Of a DNA stretch of 64,000 nt, positions 51,029 through 62,968 are shown piece by piece. This DNA comes from Rhodosorus marinus (lineage: Eukaryota > Rhodophyta > Stylonematophyceae > Stylonematales > Stylonemataceae): positions 2,418,001-2,482,000 of the forward strand of contig JAMWBK010000003.1 of the NCBI GenBank assembly GCA_029953675.1, in the 5' to 3' direction. The translations under genes were made by a program, and so were the position numbers. The notes under the pieces are model-generated. The model did not search any database, had not been told where the DNA came from, and worked only from the letters and a program-made list of their open reading frames with translations. The first letter of the stretch is position 1. Every line of letters starts with the position of its first letter.

Positions 51029-51580
51029 TCAACTATGCTCACGCATGTGAGCCTCCAGATACTCTCTATAGTTAAACAATTTCTTGCAGCCGAGCTCCCT
51101 GCACCTGATGAGACCACTTACGTCTACATCTGGCCGTGTTCTTCCTCCTCCGCGGACCTCGATACTCAAGTAGAATCGACTGTTCTCTTCGATATCGTTG
51201 AAGTCCGATGATTCGCTCATCTCTGACGACGTGGCGAGTATTCTCCTCAGGGTATCATCCTGTTCTGATACGGAGGAGACTTTTGAGAGGGTGGGCTCAA
51301 TTTTCTCTATGACGGGCTCCCGCCGCTCATAGGATTCGCAGTCTTCTGCTGCAGCTGCCCATTCCCCTGCTGCGTGGTACCTCTCATGATTAACCAAGCT
51401 CGATCGCCACTTGAACGACATCCCGCAGTTAGGTCGCTCGCATGCATACGGCTTAGCCTTCGTATGCACTCTCATGTGCGCCTGAATGTTGAACTTTCGG
51501 CTTGATTCCTTCTTGCACCCAGCGAACGGGCACAGAAAGGCCTTTTTCTTTCCACTCCTGACTACCGACTTTATCTCCAT
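51029..51580 (-). CDS. C2H2 zinc-finger protein, FKW type (copy 2)
   Basis: This is a single exon of 183 residues. Two adjacent fingers lie at about residues 15-40 (CPFAGCKKESSRKFNIQAHMRVH) and 45-70 (CERPNCGMSFKWRSSLVNHERYH); the linker is HTKAKPY. A Ser/Glu-rich middle follows, and a third finger closes the protein (CRELGCKKLFNYREYLEAHMREH), two residues before the stop. The second finger shares FKW(R/K)SS with the paralogues at 10326 and 62510, and a third finger is unique to this copy. Probably a transcription regulator; targets unknown. A GTGAGC donor lies in the last codons, so a spliced C-terminal extension is possible. A C-rich plus-strand (G-rich coding-strand) leader precedes the ATG. 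Confidence 0.8.
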   Translation of the reverse strand: MEIKSVVRSGKKKAFLCPFAGCKKESSRKFNIQAHMRVHTKAKPYACERPNCGMSFKWRSSLVNHERYHAAGEWAAAAEDCESYERREPVIEKIEPTLSKVSSVSEQDDTLRRILATSSEMSESSDFNDIEENSRFYLSIEVRGGGRTRPDVDVSGLIRCRELGCKKLFNYREYLEAHMREHS

Positions 51581-54500
51581 TTTCGTTCACCTGCCGCAGA
51601 CTACTTTGACACTCCTCTCAGACCCACCTCCACCTCGACACGTCGTTCCCCTCCAACTGATTCCCTTTAATATACTTGCCGTAGTGCATTTAGTCGTCCT
51701 CGCATATGCTCTCGAGAAAGCAAACGAACGTGTGATAAATGTACCCCAGGCTGTTGGTTGCTGACATTTCAGCGTTCTCTTTCCAAACATCCTCCAACAA
51801 GTCGTTTCCACTATCAAAACGTTCCAAGTTCGAATCACGAACGGATACAATAGGTCACGGAAAAAGAAAAGTGGTGCTGATTCTGCCGTTCTCCACTACA
51901 ATAGCGAGGGAGTTCGTATTCTAAAAATATCCGCTCCTAACCGAATTTTCTACTCAACTGACAGGATCAGTCGTCTATTTGTCCCTCCCTCAGCTACCTT
52001 CCCCGTGATATAGCCGTCGCCCAACAATATCACCGACATCGGAAACACCGACTTAAACGCTATCAACAAACACCCAGCCCCTTGCCCTCAACTTCTCACA
52101 TCCGCCAACAACCATACGACAGATGAATACATCGAAATAGTGTTGTGCCCAATGCTCGCAATTTTATTTATGAACATCATCTACTACCCCTATATCGATA
52201 CCAAAAGCTTCTTACGATAGATCTAATTTACCTCCCCCCCCCCCTCCCTGCATCGTGCATTGAAAATCGTGCCTATTCCGAACTTACAAATTAGAAAAGA
52301 ATACAACATCCAGAATTGTGAGTCAGGCCTCGATATTTTTAGAAAGACCGCAAAAACAGTTTCCAAAAGACACAAAAACAAAAAACCAACAAAAAACGCT
52401 CGAAAACCCACATCCACCATTTTCGAGCGCGATCGCGTTGTTTCTTAATTCACATTCCGATTTTCTTTTTTATCGAATTAATACTAAAAACCCTTCTTTT
52501 ACCGAATTTAGGTCGAGAGGAGGGGATAGGGGGTGGGGGGGCCCTGGGGTTAAAACTTCCAGACAATGCCTAAAAACAGAAGTGAACCCTCCAAAGGAAT
52601 TTTCCAGTAAACCAAAGGAGTATACCCCCACAAAAAAAACAAAAAGCAAAGGTCCCATATAGATATCGAGGTCTAAGTGACAGGGGCCAAGTATTCAACG
52701 ACAAAAGGCAAAATTATTCCGGCACGTACTTTATAAAAAGTTTCAAATTATAATAAAACAGTGACCCATCGAGTGCTGGTTTGGGGATAAGGGGGGGTGT
52801 GCGGCGGAGGCGCCTCGGGGAAGGAACCCATTCCGCTGGTTTTTTGTTTGGAAATAAATTATCCTGAAAACGAAACTTTTTTATAGAAAATCTGAGTAGA
52901 GCAAAAATATTTAACGAAAGAAAAATCCAACACTATTGAGCCTGGAAAAAAGGGTCGGAAAGGCTGATTCAGTCGTTTGTTAGTAATCAATCGTTTTAAA
53001 GTGATGCGGGTTTGGTGTGGAGGGAGGGGTGTGCGTTGCAAAAAGAGAACCGAAGCACCGTTGGGTGCACCGTTGGATGCTTCGGTTCTCTTCTTGTTCT
53101 TCTCTAGTTTGAAGGTGGAGTGTTGAAGCGGTTGAGCTCTGCGGATCGATTCACGGCTGTGAGAGAATGAAAGATAGCTGGAAATATCTTTTGGCGGGGT
53201 GCTGACGAGCAGCAACCCCTTCAACGCGATGGGTCTGGCGTTTGGGAATACTTGTCAGCCCTGGGCCGTGCTGAACATACGTGATCGGTTCAACACGATT
53301 GAGGGAATTTGGAGGCCTGGATAGCTGCGGCTCTATGCCGAAATATGGATTTTACTGATCCAGTAGAGGCTGGAGGTATCATGGAAAAGCGAGCTCCGCT
53401 CTCTTAAGCGTAGATTGTAAAGAATTTCACCAACGAGCATACAAAACGTATAGGGAGGAATTCTCCAGTCGTATCCGTTGCGGGTCGACCCTCAGCTCAA
53501 CCCAATGAATTCGACGTCTGATTGGAGGCCTAGCCTGGAGCTAGGTATGCGTCATGCCACTTGTCCAAGGATTTCTACCCTCTTCTGGTGTAAATTCTGA
53601 ACGTCCAAGAATCCCAGCAAGGAAACGCGGACTGCCACGCCGTGGAGGCAACCCGTTGTTTCTCATTCAAGGACTAGTGCGTCGTGAGCAACGAGCGACG
53701 AGCAAAAATCCTTCTAGGAATCCGAATCAGTTGCGTTCTTATGTTCGGGTCACGTCCAGCTCACCTGTTCTTGATGATCTCTTAGATCAAGTCATGTTTG
53801 TTTTTTCATTTATAGGAGACGAACTACTCTGAGAGCACTGGTTTATCATCCTGAAGGAGGGAGTACCCCCTCCTTGGGCCTATATATGCGACCAAGTTCA
53901 AGTCTCTAGACGGAAGTGCGACCACTGACTTCGATCGTAGTCTAACATTCTTTGCAAACAATGAAAGTACCTTCTAGCTCAACCCGATTCAATTTGACCG
54001 TCTTGTCTTAAACTAAATCGACTCTGTAAAGAACAACCCACTGAAGTCGCATTCTTGCACTGTATAAATCGTCAGAGAAAATCCGCGATCGCGCGGGATA
54101 GCGCAGAACCCCATCAACGTTCCGAGCAGATTTAACCAGCTATCGCATGCGAGTTGTCCCTGAGGCGTGCGCTCAGCTCTTTCTCCACGCTTGGAAAGTG
54201 TGTCTACAAACTGTAGCCAACACTATATGCGAGAAGCTCATGTAAGACTCGCACGCTGCTCTTCTTGAGTACCTGGACTCTCTGCTTTTCGCCGGCTCCG
54301 AACTCTGTGTTACACAGTTTGTGGGTTTTTTTTTAGCGCTTGGAACTTCGCGAATCGATCTTCAATCATCTCATCATGGCAATCATTATGGTCCTACAGC
54401 CTGTCATGTCAAACGTCTCGTCCACTCAAATCATTTTCTTAGGTTCAGTGTGATGAGCTAATCCAATCACAGTAATCCGCTCTTCTTCTTTTCTCAAATT

Positions 54501-54787
54501 AGTTATCTCCACGCGTCCCGAAAACTCCCGAAGCATATGATCCGTTTCTAGATTTATTTCTAGGAGGCTTGAAAAAAAACTAGGTTCCCACATTGCTGGG
54601 GTTGACTATTTTATGTCGATATTTTCTTTAATTAGAAAGTAACGGTCCTTTTTCAAAGCGATTTAGATAGTTTGATAGACTAACATCTTAGATTAGCTAT
54701 TAAGTTGATTTTGGCTTTATTTATATTTTCGATTTGACAATTTTTATGTTGTCAGCTGGCGCTGCAATAGTAGAAAAACTCTTCTGT
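51581..54787. other. Intergenic region without recognised genes
   Basis: Positions 51590-51680 are the C-rich leader of the C2H2 gene. From 52200 to 53000 the DNA is AT-rich with poly-A runs. A hairpin lies at 53043-53092. Nothing coding is supported up to NUF2. Confidence 0.45.
53043..53092. repeat. Hairpin with perfect 15-bp arms and a repeat-containing loop
   Basis: AAGAGAACCGAAGCA and TGCTTCGGTTCTCTT are exact inverted copies. The 20-nt loop contains CCGTTGG twice. The size resembles a small-RNA precursor, but there is no further support. Confidence 0.75.
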
Positions 54788-56149
54788 TCACACTCGTGCT
54801 TCCTGCATGTGAGTGAAGAGCTGACGATGATACTTGACGACTTGATCCTCCAGCTTTCGGTATGCTTCCGTTGAACTCTCTAGTTCAGCCTCAAACTCAG
54901 CGCCAAGCTTAGCCTTTTTGTCGCTCGTTTGTGATACCAACTTCTCATTCTGTGCGATTCTTGATTCCACCGCTGCTCGCTCACGTTCAGCCACGGTACG
55001 ATCGTTCTGAAGCTTCTCGTAGGTTGCCTGGACTTCCAACTCCCGGTCACTGATCTGCTTCTGAATCCTTGAAACTCTCTCCTCAGAGCTTTGGACTTGT
55101 CGTTTTAGGTAGCTCTCCTGATTCTCTAGTCGACGAAGCTCACTTTCAGCTACGGAGATTGCCTGCTTCCTATCTCTAACTAGCTGCAGTTGGAACTTGC
55201 TCCTATCCATTTCTCTTTCGCACTCCTCCATTACCGTAATCCCCATATGAACGTCCGTTTCACAGACTTGCAAACCAGATACACGATTCTGGAGCTCTCT
55301 CGTTCTTCTTTCCATGCTGACTATCTGTTCACGATCATACTCGAGCTGCTCCTGCTGATCTTCAATCTCCTTGCGAACTCGTTCAGGAGACGAGACGACC
55401 ATCGATTCATATCTTCCAACTTCTTGCTCTTTATGGAGCACCTTCACCCTCAGAGACGCCGCCTTCTCGCCAAGCTCGCTTACCTCAGCCTTGAGCTTAC
55501 GAATATCTGACTGAAGCTTGGACTGTTTTTCGTGAAGCTCCTGTAGTTCGGAGGCCAAGTTGCTTGTTTTCTTCTCCAGTGCCTCACTTTGAGGCCTTTC
55601 GGCCTCAACCTTCTTGTTGTACAAATCAATCTCAGCCTTGAGGCTCGCATTAGTCTTCGCAAGGGCGTGCTTTCTCTCCAATAGTGCCTCAGAGCTGTTG
55701 TTTAAATCCTGAAAGCGAATGAGCCTCTCCTCTCTGAACTTTGCGAGGTTAATCACGGCCGAGAGCAGGCGCCGCAGTCGCTGGTAATCAGGCTTTGCGT
55801 AGTCGTTCATGCAAAAGTCCGGCACCCCACACGCTGTCATCAGCTTCTGCATCCGGCGATGAAAAGCTAAGAATGGTATAGAATCCTCGTGTAGCTCAGG
55901 GTATGAGATCACATCCACGGCCCCAAATACCGGCTGGCTCAATTCTTCCTTCGAGGAGCCCATCAACAACTCAAGAAATTGCTCAAACAAAGCTCTCACG
56001 CTCTCGGCAGAAGGTTTCCGCAAGTAGTCCTCAGAAAACGGTATTTGAAGCTCTCCCAGGCACTGAAAGATCTCATCTGGAGACAAAATCGGAAACGAAT
56101 ACTGCGGAGCACTCTTCGACGGGGTTGTGACATACCGATTTGACATCAT
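54788..56149 (-). CDS. NUF2: Kinetochore protein NUF2 (NDC80 complex)
   Basis: This is a single exon of 453 residues (a second in-frame ATG follows immediately). Residues about 18-150 are the Nuf2 calponin-homology-like head: YSFPILSPDEIFQCLGELQIPFSEDYLRKP, with the hallmark F-P-x-L-x-x-x-E-I and L-x-x-L-x-I-P-x-x-x-x-D/E-L-x-x-P order, then the P-D-Y-x-R-x-R-R-x-L-S-A-x-I-N-x-x-K-F-R-E-E motif that joins the head to the coiled coil. From about 150 to the end the protein is a long coiled coil (many E, K, L, Q heptads). NUF2 pairs with NDC80 to bind spindle microtubules at the outer kinetochore. Unlike its neighbours it has no intron. Its length matches the family (about 450). Confidence 0.93.
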   Translation of the reverse strand: MMSNRYVTTPSKSAPQYSFPILSPDEIFQCLGELQIPFSEDYLRKPSAESVRALFEQFLELLMGSSKEELSQPVFGAVDVISYPELHEDSIPFLAFHRRMQKLMTACGVPDFCMNDYAKPDYQRLRRLLSAVINLAKFREERLIRFQDLNNSSEALLERKHALAKTNASLKAEIDLYNKKVEAERPQSEALEKKTSNLASELQELHEKQSKLQSDIRKLKAEVSELGEKAASLRVKVLHKEQEVGRYESMVVSSPERVRKEIEDQQEQLEYDREQIVSMERRTRELQNRVSGLQVCETDVHMGITVMEECEREMDRSKFQLQLVRDRKQAISVAESELRRLENQESYLKRQVQSSEERVSRIQKQISDRELEVQATYEKLQNDRTVAERERAAVESRIAQNEKLVSQTSDKKAKLGAEFEAELESSTEAYRKLEDQVVKYHRQLFTHMQEARV

Positions 56150-58119
56150 CGCTCCTCACACCCTCTTCAAACCTCTACAAGTCTGTGCCTACCTCCCCAA
56201 TCCCCCTCCTCCTGAAGATCGTCCTAATGCTAAAAGCGCTTTCTTACTACCAGCAGAAATATATCAAAACCTCCACAGCGTCTCCACTTTCTGGTCAAAC
56301 CCTTGCGCGCCCGAAGCCGTCAGTCCCCAAGTTCGGTCATCACCTGATCGTCACCGACTCCTCATTTTCCAGGCCCTCCGCAAAGCAACTGACTTTTTCA
56401 TCTAGACCGAGAAAAGCCTATTCTTGTCGGTCCCAGACGCTCCGGAATGGAGGTCCAACACGAGAACGGCCAAACCTATCCTAGACCACCTAAGCTAAGG
56501 CCATATTCTTTTTTGTAATTTTTTGAGGAAAAAACGTAACCCCTTTTTCCAATTTTGAAAACCAAGAATGTAACGGTTAGTCATCAGTCATTTTAAAATG
56601 ATTGAATTCCTTTCGGATTTAATGATTGTCTCAATCAACGATGCTGAGGAACGTAGAAAGTTGATTAGCTCCGCCAGGCGTGGATGCGGCAGGCGCCGTA
56701 AAAGCGATACTGCTTTCCTACTACTACTGAATCCAGAATTGTCAATGTACAACATAAGAATAGGTGTGCTTGATTCGCGACTCCTGGACGATATAATTTG
56801 GTTCTAAATCCCGGGAGGACGATGGCACTTCCGCATACTGCGCTTTCCAGGCGCGACTCCGGTTCCGCTTTAGCCATGGCTCCGCTCAGAAGCCCATAAC
56901 GCTTTATAAACGATCTCAATCCACTTCGAAACGAACTATCGTCAATTCCAAGAACCTAAGTTTGCGTTCTGACTCGCAAACCTCCAACCTGGAGCCGGGG
57001 TCCTTGGTCTCATTTTACTGAATAAAAGTCGGCTCAATGACGCTACTTTGGATTCGCTGAATACTCGGTTGCTTAGCTTTTATCACGCTATTAGATAAAT
57101 CTGTTGCGAATCCACAAACTGTAAAGCTGCTCCTTCCCACCTGGATGGGACAACGGAAGAACGTTCAGGAGGTTTTTAGGGGAGAAACGGGGCACACAGT
57201 AGCGCCGGGGGGAACACAAAGAGGTCGTGAATTGTCCAGAGGGGACAAAAAGAGTTGTGAAAGGTCGACCAAGTCAAGAAAAGAGAGGTGAACGACTGAA
57301 CAGGTCAGGAAAGGGCAAAAAAGAGGTAACTAGTCGTACTTCCACTCTGCGATCAAAGGCGCTGCTCGAGTAAAAGGTAATAGTGCATCCATCTCCACGG
57401 GTCCCCATAACGCTCTGTAAGAACTTCTAGTTCCAACAGGTTGTGAGCCCCCCCCCAGCTCGCCTGAGGTGTGAACTAAGAAGATGAGAATGAGCTGGAT
57501 GGTAGAGAAGGTTAATCGTTCGAGGAAGTCCTTTGTAGAGAACATGAATCAGAGATAAAGCACTTGGACAACGTAGTGAGAGTTTTGTATTCGTCTCGAT
57601 GACGATGACTTGCAACAGAAAATTGCAAGGGCTCGTGTAGCCAGAGTTGCTAGGAGTCGGAAAACTCCGTATTTTGCTCTATGGGACGTTCTATTTCGGC
57701 AGCCAAGCGGCAGTTGCAGGGAATGTTTGAAGGACATTCTCAATAGGAAATGGGGCTTAAGAGGCATTAACAGGCAAGGACGTAGATAGCGTGGCGTGGG
57801 AGTGAGTGGGCGAACGTATGAAACCGCCGCCCTTAGCCAGTCACAAGCGGGGGTAGAGTCCCTACCTCAGTTCCACCAGGCTGTTTTGGGTAGTTTGAGG
57901 TAAGGGTGGACCGAATTTCCGAGTGGAAACGTTGCAAGCGCACCAATCAATTCAAAACATGGCGACAGCCTGTACCTGTAGAAATAAAATTAGGCATAAT
58001 TCAATACAATTGCAAAAGCCTATTAGCGCGGCGACAGGCTTCGGCATCAAACTGCTTGTAGCGTTTCAGAGTTGCCAGACTTTTTGTTTCATGGGTTTGT
58101 TTTTTTTGAAGTTTGCAAG

Positions 58120-58800
58120 TATGTACCCTTTGGAAGGTACTTCCTCCTCCGCCGCCTCCAGCCAGGTTATACAGCTTGAAGGAGACAAACCTCTACCCGT
58201 CGGAGAAACCGAAGTGGCTCAGTGTGTACCAAAGCTCTCCGGATCTGTATACTGATTCAACTGTTCATCCGCCACCCTAGCGTTCTGTATGGGTCAGCAA
58301 TTTCCTAGAAGGGCAGTCTTCTTGTCCTGTCACGGATTAGTATGGGTCGAGTTCGTTAAAAAAACAAAAGTCCTTACATATCCAGTCTAAATGTTTTCGG
58401 CTGGCCACCTGCAGAGAAGTCTTTGGCCTTTTCGCTTTCAGACGGATTATTTTGGGTCGAATTTGTCATACCCTTAAAAGTTGAAAGTCCTATATATAAC
58501 TAGTCGACGTTTTGTTTCCACATAGTACTAGTCCTCCGGTCGGGTTTATACAACTTGAAGGAGACTAGCCCACCACACCAGAGAAAGCAATGTACGCTCA
58601 TTCTGCCGTAAAGCTCGCTCGATGTGTCGACACTGATTCAGCCGTTCCCCTCCACCGTGTCGGGTCTAGAAACATGCGTAATTTCTTGATCAAATGAAAA
58701 CTCTCTTCGCATTTTTCCGATTCTAACGGATTATTTTGGGTCGAGTTTGCGGCTTCCTTAAAGGCCGAAACTCTTTGGCATATTACCACTCGCCGTGTTT
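58120..58800. repeat. Composite degenerate tandem repeat, about 110 and 380-394 bp offsets
   Basis: ACGGATTA(G/T)T(A/T)TGGGTCGA recurs at about 58332, 58442 and 58726. A second element, GGTT(T)ATACA(G/A)CTTGAAGGAGAC, recurs at 58165 and 58542, each followed by similar sequence up to GATTCA(A/G)C(T/C)GTTC. The order of elements is conserved, so a segment of about 380 bp was duplicated and one part duplicated again. Confidence 0.7.
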
Positions 58801-61094
58801 TTCGTTCAGAGTGATGGGGGATCAAATGCTTCTCACCTCTTTTTTTTTTGAGCCATTGCGATAGTCGCAGAGTTGTGGTGGGGCTATGCGCTATGCGATT
58901 AAGCAACGGTGCCCGGCCTGTGTGTACGATCTAGTCGCAAATATTCCTGCAAGGCAACGGCTGGGCTGTAACCATTTTCGTACTTTAGGAGTACACAAGG
59001 AGGCAGAAAGATTCGCTCGTCTCTGTTTAGTCAATAGCGACGGCAACCCTCATTTCCGGCTCGCAGTGAAGCTTAGATCTCAGCAGCACATGCTTCTTTT
59101 CCTTTGACGCGTAGCGTCGTTACAAAGGTCATCTAAACATTGGCGAGGAGTTCTAGGACTTGTTCGCAACCCAATTCCGCACCGCTGCCATGCAAAATCC
59201 TGCGGAGAGTGATTCGACTATGTGTTCCGGATAAGCACCCAAGTCCCTTCCGACTTGGTTGTGATGCCTCAATCCCGTGATCTAGTAAAATCCGCACGAA
59301 TCGAAGCGGATGACGTTCGCCCTTGGAGCGATCCCTTTGACGCTGAATGCATACTGGACGGGAAGCACGGTAAGTCCAAGTCCTCGAAAACGCGGGGGCG
59401 CGTATTTAATGTCGGAAGGGCATCAGCTGCATGAATATCCTGGTGAGTGAATATGAATTTTTCTCCTCTTTCATAACTTAATAATTCATCACTAGCGCCG
59501 AGGCCCGGAGCCAGCGCAACTCGTACGCTCCCTTGAAGCCAAGCACGTTACGCTCAGAGCCGTTGCTGCGTTGCTCTATACGTATGTCGTGAGAGTTTAG
59601 CGAGGAAGGAGGCGGTGTCCGACGGGCTCCCAAGGTACAGAAGAGCCTACCTCATGATGCGATTCTACTGGATAAGGTGCAAGAGAAGACCCCAAGAGGG
59701 CAACCGCAGATCCCACCTCCCCATGATGATATTGTTTCCTAAGACTTGATACGACTTCTATCCCCATTCCCAATTTTGATTTACAGACACGATCCCTATA
59801 CGCGAGATTTGTCCAGCGAAAGAAAAGGGGTTGGATGATAATCAGATTCTATTATAAGTTATTTTGATATACATGAGCTTCACTAACCAATAGATGGTGT
59901 ATACGGAAGTTGATAGTTATTTTTTTCTCTATTCATATATTGCGGCTTCTTTTAGAAATATTGGAAAACGAAAACATTGAAGTAGGACGGACACGATATG
60001 CAAATCAGGAGAGTAGACAAGGTTAGTTGTTTAGTTTTTGTGATCGAAAACCAGCTTTCAGTAACTCAAGGAGCCCGGCGTTCGTTGTTGTACAGGTTTG
60101 GCCCTCAAACCCCCACTGTTTGTGTAGAGTCCTACGAATTTGCTTGTGATTCTTGAAGAGTCTTGAGAGAGGTCAGATCCCCGTAGATATCATAGCAAGT
60201 GATCGACAGGATTGCGGGCATTGAACCAAAAAAAAAGTCGCTGGAAGAAGAATCTAGCTTGCTAGCTCAGCACGCGGGCCCACAGTTTGCGGTTAATTCG
60301 CGTTTCTGAACGCATTCCGAATCAGTCTATTGAGGGGCTCCTCCGCTCCGAACACTTGGTCGTGCGTCGTACGAAAAAAACAAAACAACTCGCCTAGCTG
60401 CTGTGTTTGTGAATGCCGTAGCTTGGCCGTTCGCGTGGTCGCGCTCAAAGACAAGTAGTCTCCGACTTGAAAAGTGATTCTGATGTTGATGTGGAAACAA
60501 GTAAGAAACCTCTGCTCTCTATCTGTTTCCTGGCGCTCGCTCATGCCTTGCGATTCGTTCTCTGACTGTCTCCCTTTGCTCACATCGTGGTTCGGTCCTC
60601 TTCACTTAGTGTTGACGAACTAGCCACGACTCGACCTGAGCTGCCTCGCGAGAACTGGACACTCCAGATATGAAAACCCGGAAGAGGGCCACGAACCGCC
60701 GCCCCCTCCTGCCCCTCCCTGGGCGGCTCATCAGCGACGTCCCTGCAACAGCTGTTAAGCGTGGGAAACTCAACCTCATTGCGACTGCGCTTAAAAAATC
60801 CATAAAACAAATATCTGAATATAATATTTTATAGAATTGTAAACTGTTTCATATGTTCAACCAATAGTATATCAGCAAACATCCCCCATCACCACAGTCC
60901 TTTCGTGTCGTGTCCAGGAGAATGGAGGGGGGGAAGGTGAATGATTATTATTATTAATATTATTTTTGGCTCCCAAGAGATGTTTCGACGGCAAAAAAGG
61001 GACTATCTATTAAAAAAATCATATTTCCAACTACGGCATGCAATAAAAACACGACACGCTTTGGACCGGGCAGACTAGAACGTGGGCTTGCACA

Positions 61095-61300
61095 TACGTA
61101 GTTTCACAAGTTTGTCCATATCGAAGGTAATTTTGTACAGAAATTCAACTGTACTTTTGAAATCATTTTCCAAGCAGTAAAAAAAAAGGAAAGCCACTCC
61201 AACCTCCACTTTCTCCCGCGGTCGAACGCCCCATATACACGGCAAACCACTTCAACAGGATTCTGATACTTCCTCTTCGAGAATTCCGATAAGAAACCTT
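61095..61300 (-). other. Conserved coding-like block, copy 2
   Basis: This is the counterpart of 50430-50640. Both contain GGAATTCTCGA, TCAGAATCCTGT and GAAAATGATTTC in the same order and orientation, roughly two thirds identical over about 190 bp. In the shared frame it reads LIGILEEEVSES, a gap with a stop, then YCLENDFKSTVEFLYKI. The copy lies about 1.2 kb past the stop of the C2H2 gene at 62510; copy 1 lies 0.4 kb past the stop of the C2H2 gene at 51029. Confidence 0.4.
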
Positions 61301-62125
61301 CCAACTACTATTATTCCAAATTCAATTCTACGGGAACGAATTAAGTTTTTTGGAGTTACCCTATAATATAGAGAATCCTGTCAAGATCATTTCGAGAAAG
61401 GTACTATATCGAGTATGTTTCCCTTTTACTGGGTCTCGTAGATTCAGACATGAGCCACCCCTCTCTTCCCACAATTTAAGGCACCATTTTTTTTGCGCTT
61501 TGTTTTTTCGTTGATTTGCTTTTTTCCCGCTTCCAGTCCCTCCTCCCCCCCCCCTTCGCACTTCCTGGCCCAGAAATGACTCGAAAATTTTTTTATTCCA
61601 ATTCCGTTTGGTTTGGAGATTTGTTTGAAACACTTGACATGAAACTGACCAAGACGATGGTATTTTTATTAAGGAATTCTATAAATGTACGGTTGGGCAA
61701 GTGGACGACTATGATGCTTCGCTTTGGTGTGTTGACTTATAAAAGAATTTGGCACACAAAAGTTCTTTTGAGTTTCAAGGAAATCCAAAAAAATCCTCGA
61801 CCACGTTCCTGTGATTTTTTGTCTTTCTTTGAAGCTTCAGTTGTTCGGCGGTGCTCTATTGAGAGTGGGGGGTGTTGGGAGGGGGGGGGGGGCCGGCCGA
61901 GCGTTTCTTATTCCTATCCCCGACTTCACTGAAATTTATTTTCCTTTACTATATACAATTGGCGAAGCAGGATTCTCTCTCACGACTGGGACAGGGAGCC
62001 CTCGACGATTTGTGAAATGCAAATTGTTGATCTGTGAACGCTCGAAGCCCGTCAGGCGCCCACCACCGCGATGCTGAGTAAAGTCAGTCAGTAAATGGGC
62101 TTTTTACCGGCTGCAGCTGTGAGGT

Positions 62126-62154
62126 GCGGTCCAGAATTCACACCCCTGGACCGC
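62126..62154. repeat. Short hairpin, 9-bp GC-rich arms
   Basis: GCGGTCCAG and CTGGACCGC are exact inverted copies with an 11-nt spacer, about 360 bp past the end of a C2H2 gene. Possibly chance. Confidence 0.4.
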
Positions 62155-62509
62155 GTTCATGCGTCTTCTCCATCATCATGTAGCCACCTATCCAAAAGGT
62201 GAACAAGTAGTAGCTCTCATCGTCCTGAGATTCCACGTACCCGAACTTTCAGAGCTGCTCGTCGGCCTAAGAGGGAAATGGAGTGCGGAGCAGTTTGGAC
62301 ATTCTCCGGAATCCGACTGTTGCCAATCCAGGCAGAACGAGCGTCCAAGGAGCACAATGGTTACGGCTTTTGCGTTCGTTGCCTTTGTGTAGGCGACCTC
62401 GGTCAACAGATTCTGAAATATGACTGTACTTTCCGAGAATTTAGTTATGATACACATGCGAACCAGCTTTCTACATACGAACAAAAAGGTGCTATCAACA
62501 GTTAAAATA

Positions 62510-62968
62510 TTAGTTCACAGTCAAACTTCGCTCCTTCCTCTTGTCTGCCTTCATGGCTTCAACTCTCTGCTCTGAGCGCCTGTGGGAACGCTTATGGCAA
62601 GATAAGCTCGACCTCCACTTGAACCGTCTCGAGCAGCCCGGGAACGGACATTCATACGGGTCATCTCCAGAGTGAAAACGGATGTGATCCTTCAAATACG
62701 ATTCTTTTAGAAAGCTTTTCGTACATCCCTCCTTCGGGCAGACAAATCTTTTCCGCCTGGGTACCAACAGGGTCTCCTTTGAAACGGAAGGAGGACCCCC
62801 ACTCTCGCTAAGTCTCTCCACGGCAAAATCACAGAGAAACGAAATATCCATCTTCGATGCCTGTTTCCTTGAGGCAACCACGGCCATGTATTGCCGTTCC
62901 TCCTCTAGCAACGGCGACGAGGCCATACCCTGCGCTTCCTGCTTCGCGCTAACCAATACCGACATCAT
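62510..62968 (-). CDS. C2H2 zinc-finger protein, FKW type (copy 3)
   Basis: This is a single exon of 152 residues from the ATG at 62968. Residues 1-75 are low-complexity with no domain. Two adjacent C2H2 fingers follow (CPKEGCTKSFLKESYLKDHIRFH and CPFPGCSRRFKWRSSLSCHKRSH), joined by HSGDDPY. The tail is short and basic. The second finger again carries FKWRSSL. The frame is open further upstream to 63061, but no earlier ATG exists in it. The leader is G-rich on the coding strand. It is the sister of the genes at 10326 and 51029, and the local gene number suggests an expanded family of regulators. DNA target unknown. Confidence 0.8.
   Translation of the reverse strand: MMSVLVSAKQEAQGMASSPLLEEERQYMAVVASRKQASKMDISFLCDFAVERLSESGGPPSVSKETLLVPRRKRFVCPKEGCTKSFLKESYLKDHIRFHSGDDPYECPFPGCSRRFKWRSSLSCHKRSHRRSEQRVEAMKADKRKERSLTVN

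Larger units (their letters stand above)
56150..62509. other. Longest intergenic region, repeats and a conserved block
   Basis: About 6.4 kb without a supported intact gene. Positions 56160-56240 are the C-rich leader of NUF2. A composite tandem repeat covers 58120-58800. The block at 61095-61300 matches 50430-50640. G-run and C-run segments lie near 61545-61555 and 61880-61895. Open frames at 57923, 59222, 60580 and 62159 carry no motif I recognise. Confidence 0.4.

Noticed and set aside
51825-51850. GTTCGAATC, resembling a tRNA T-loop
   Set aside because: No acceptor stem, D-arm or anticodon arm could be drawn around it.
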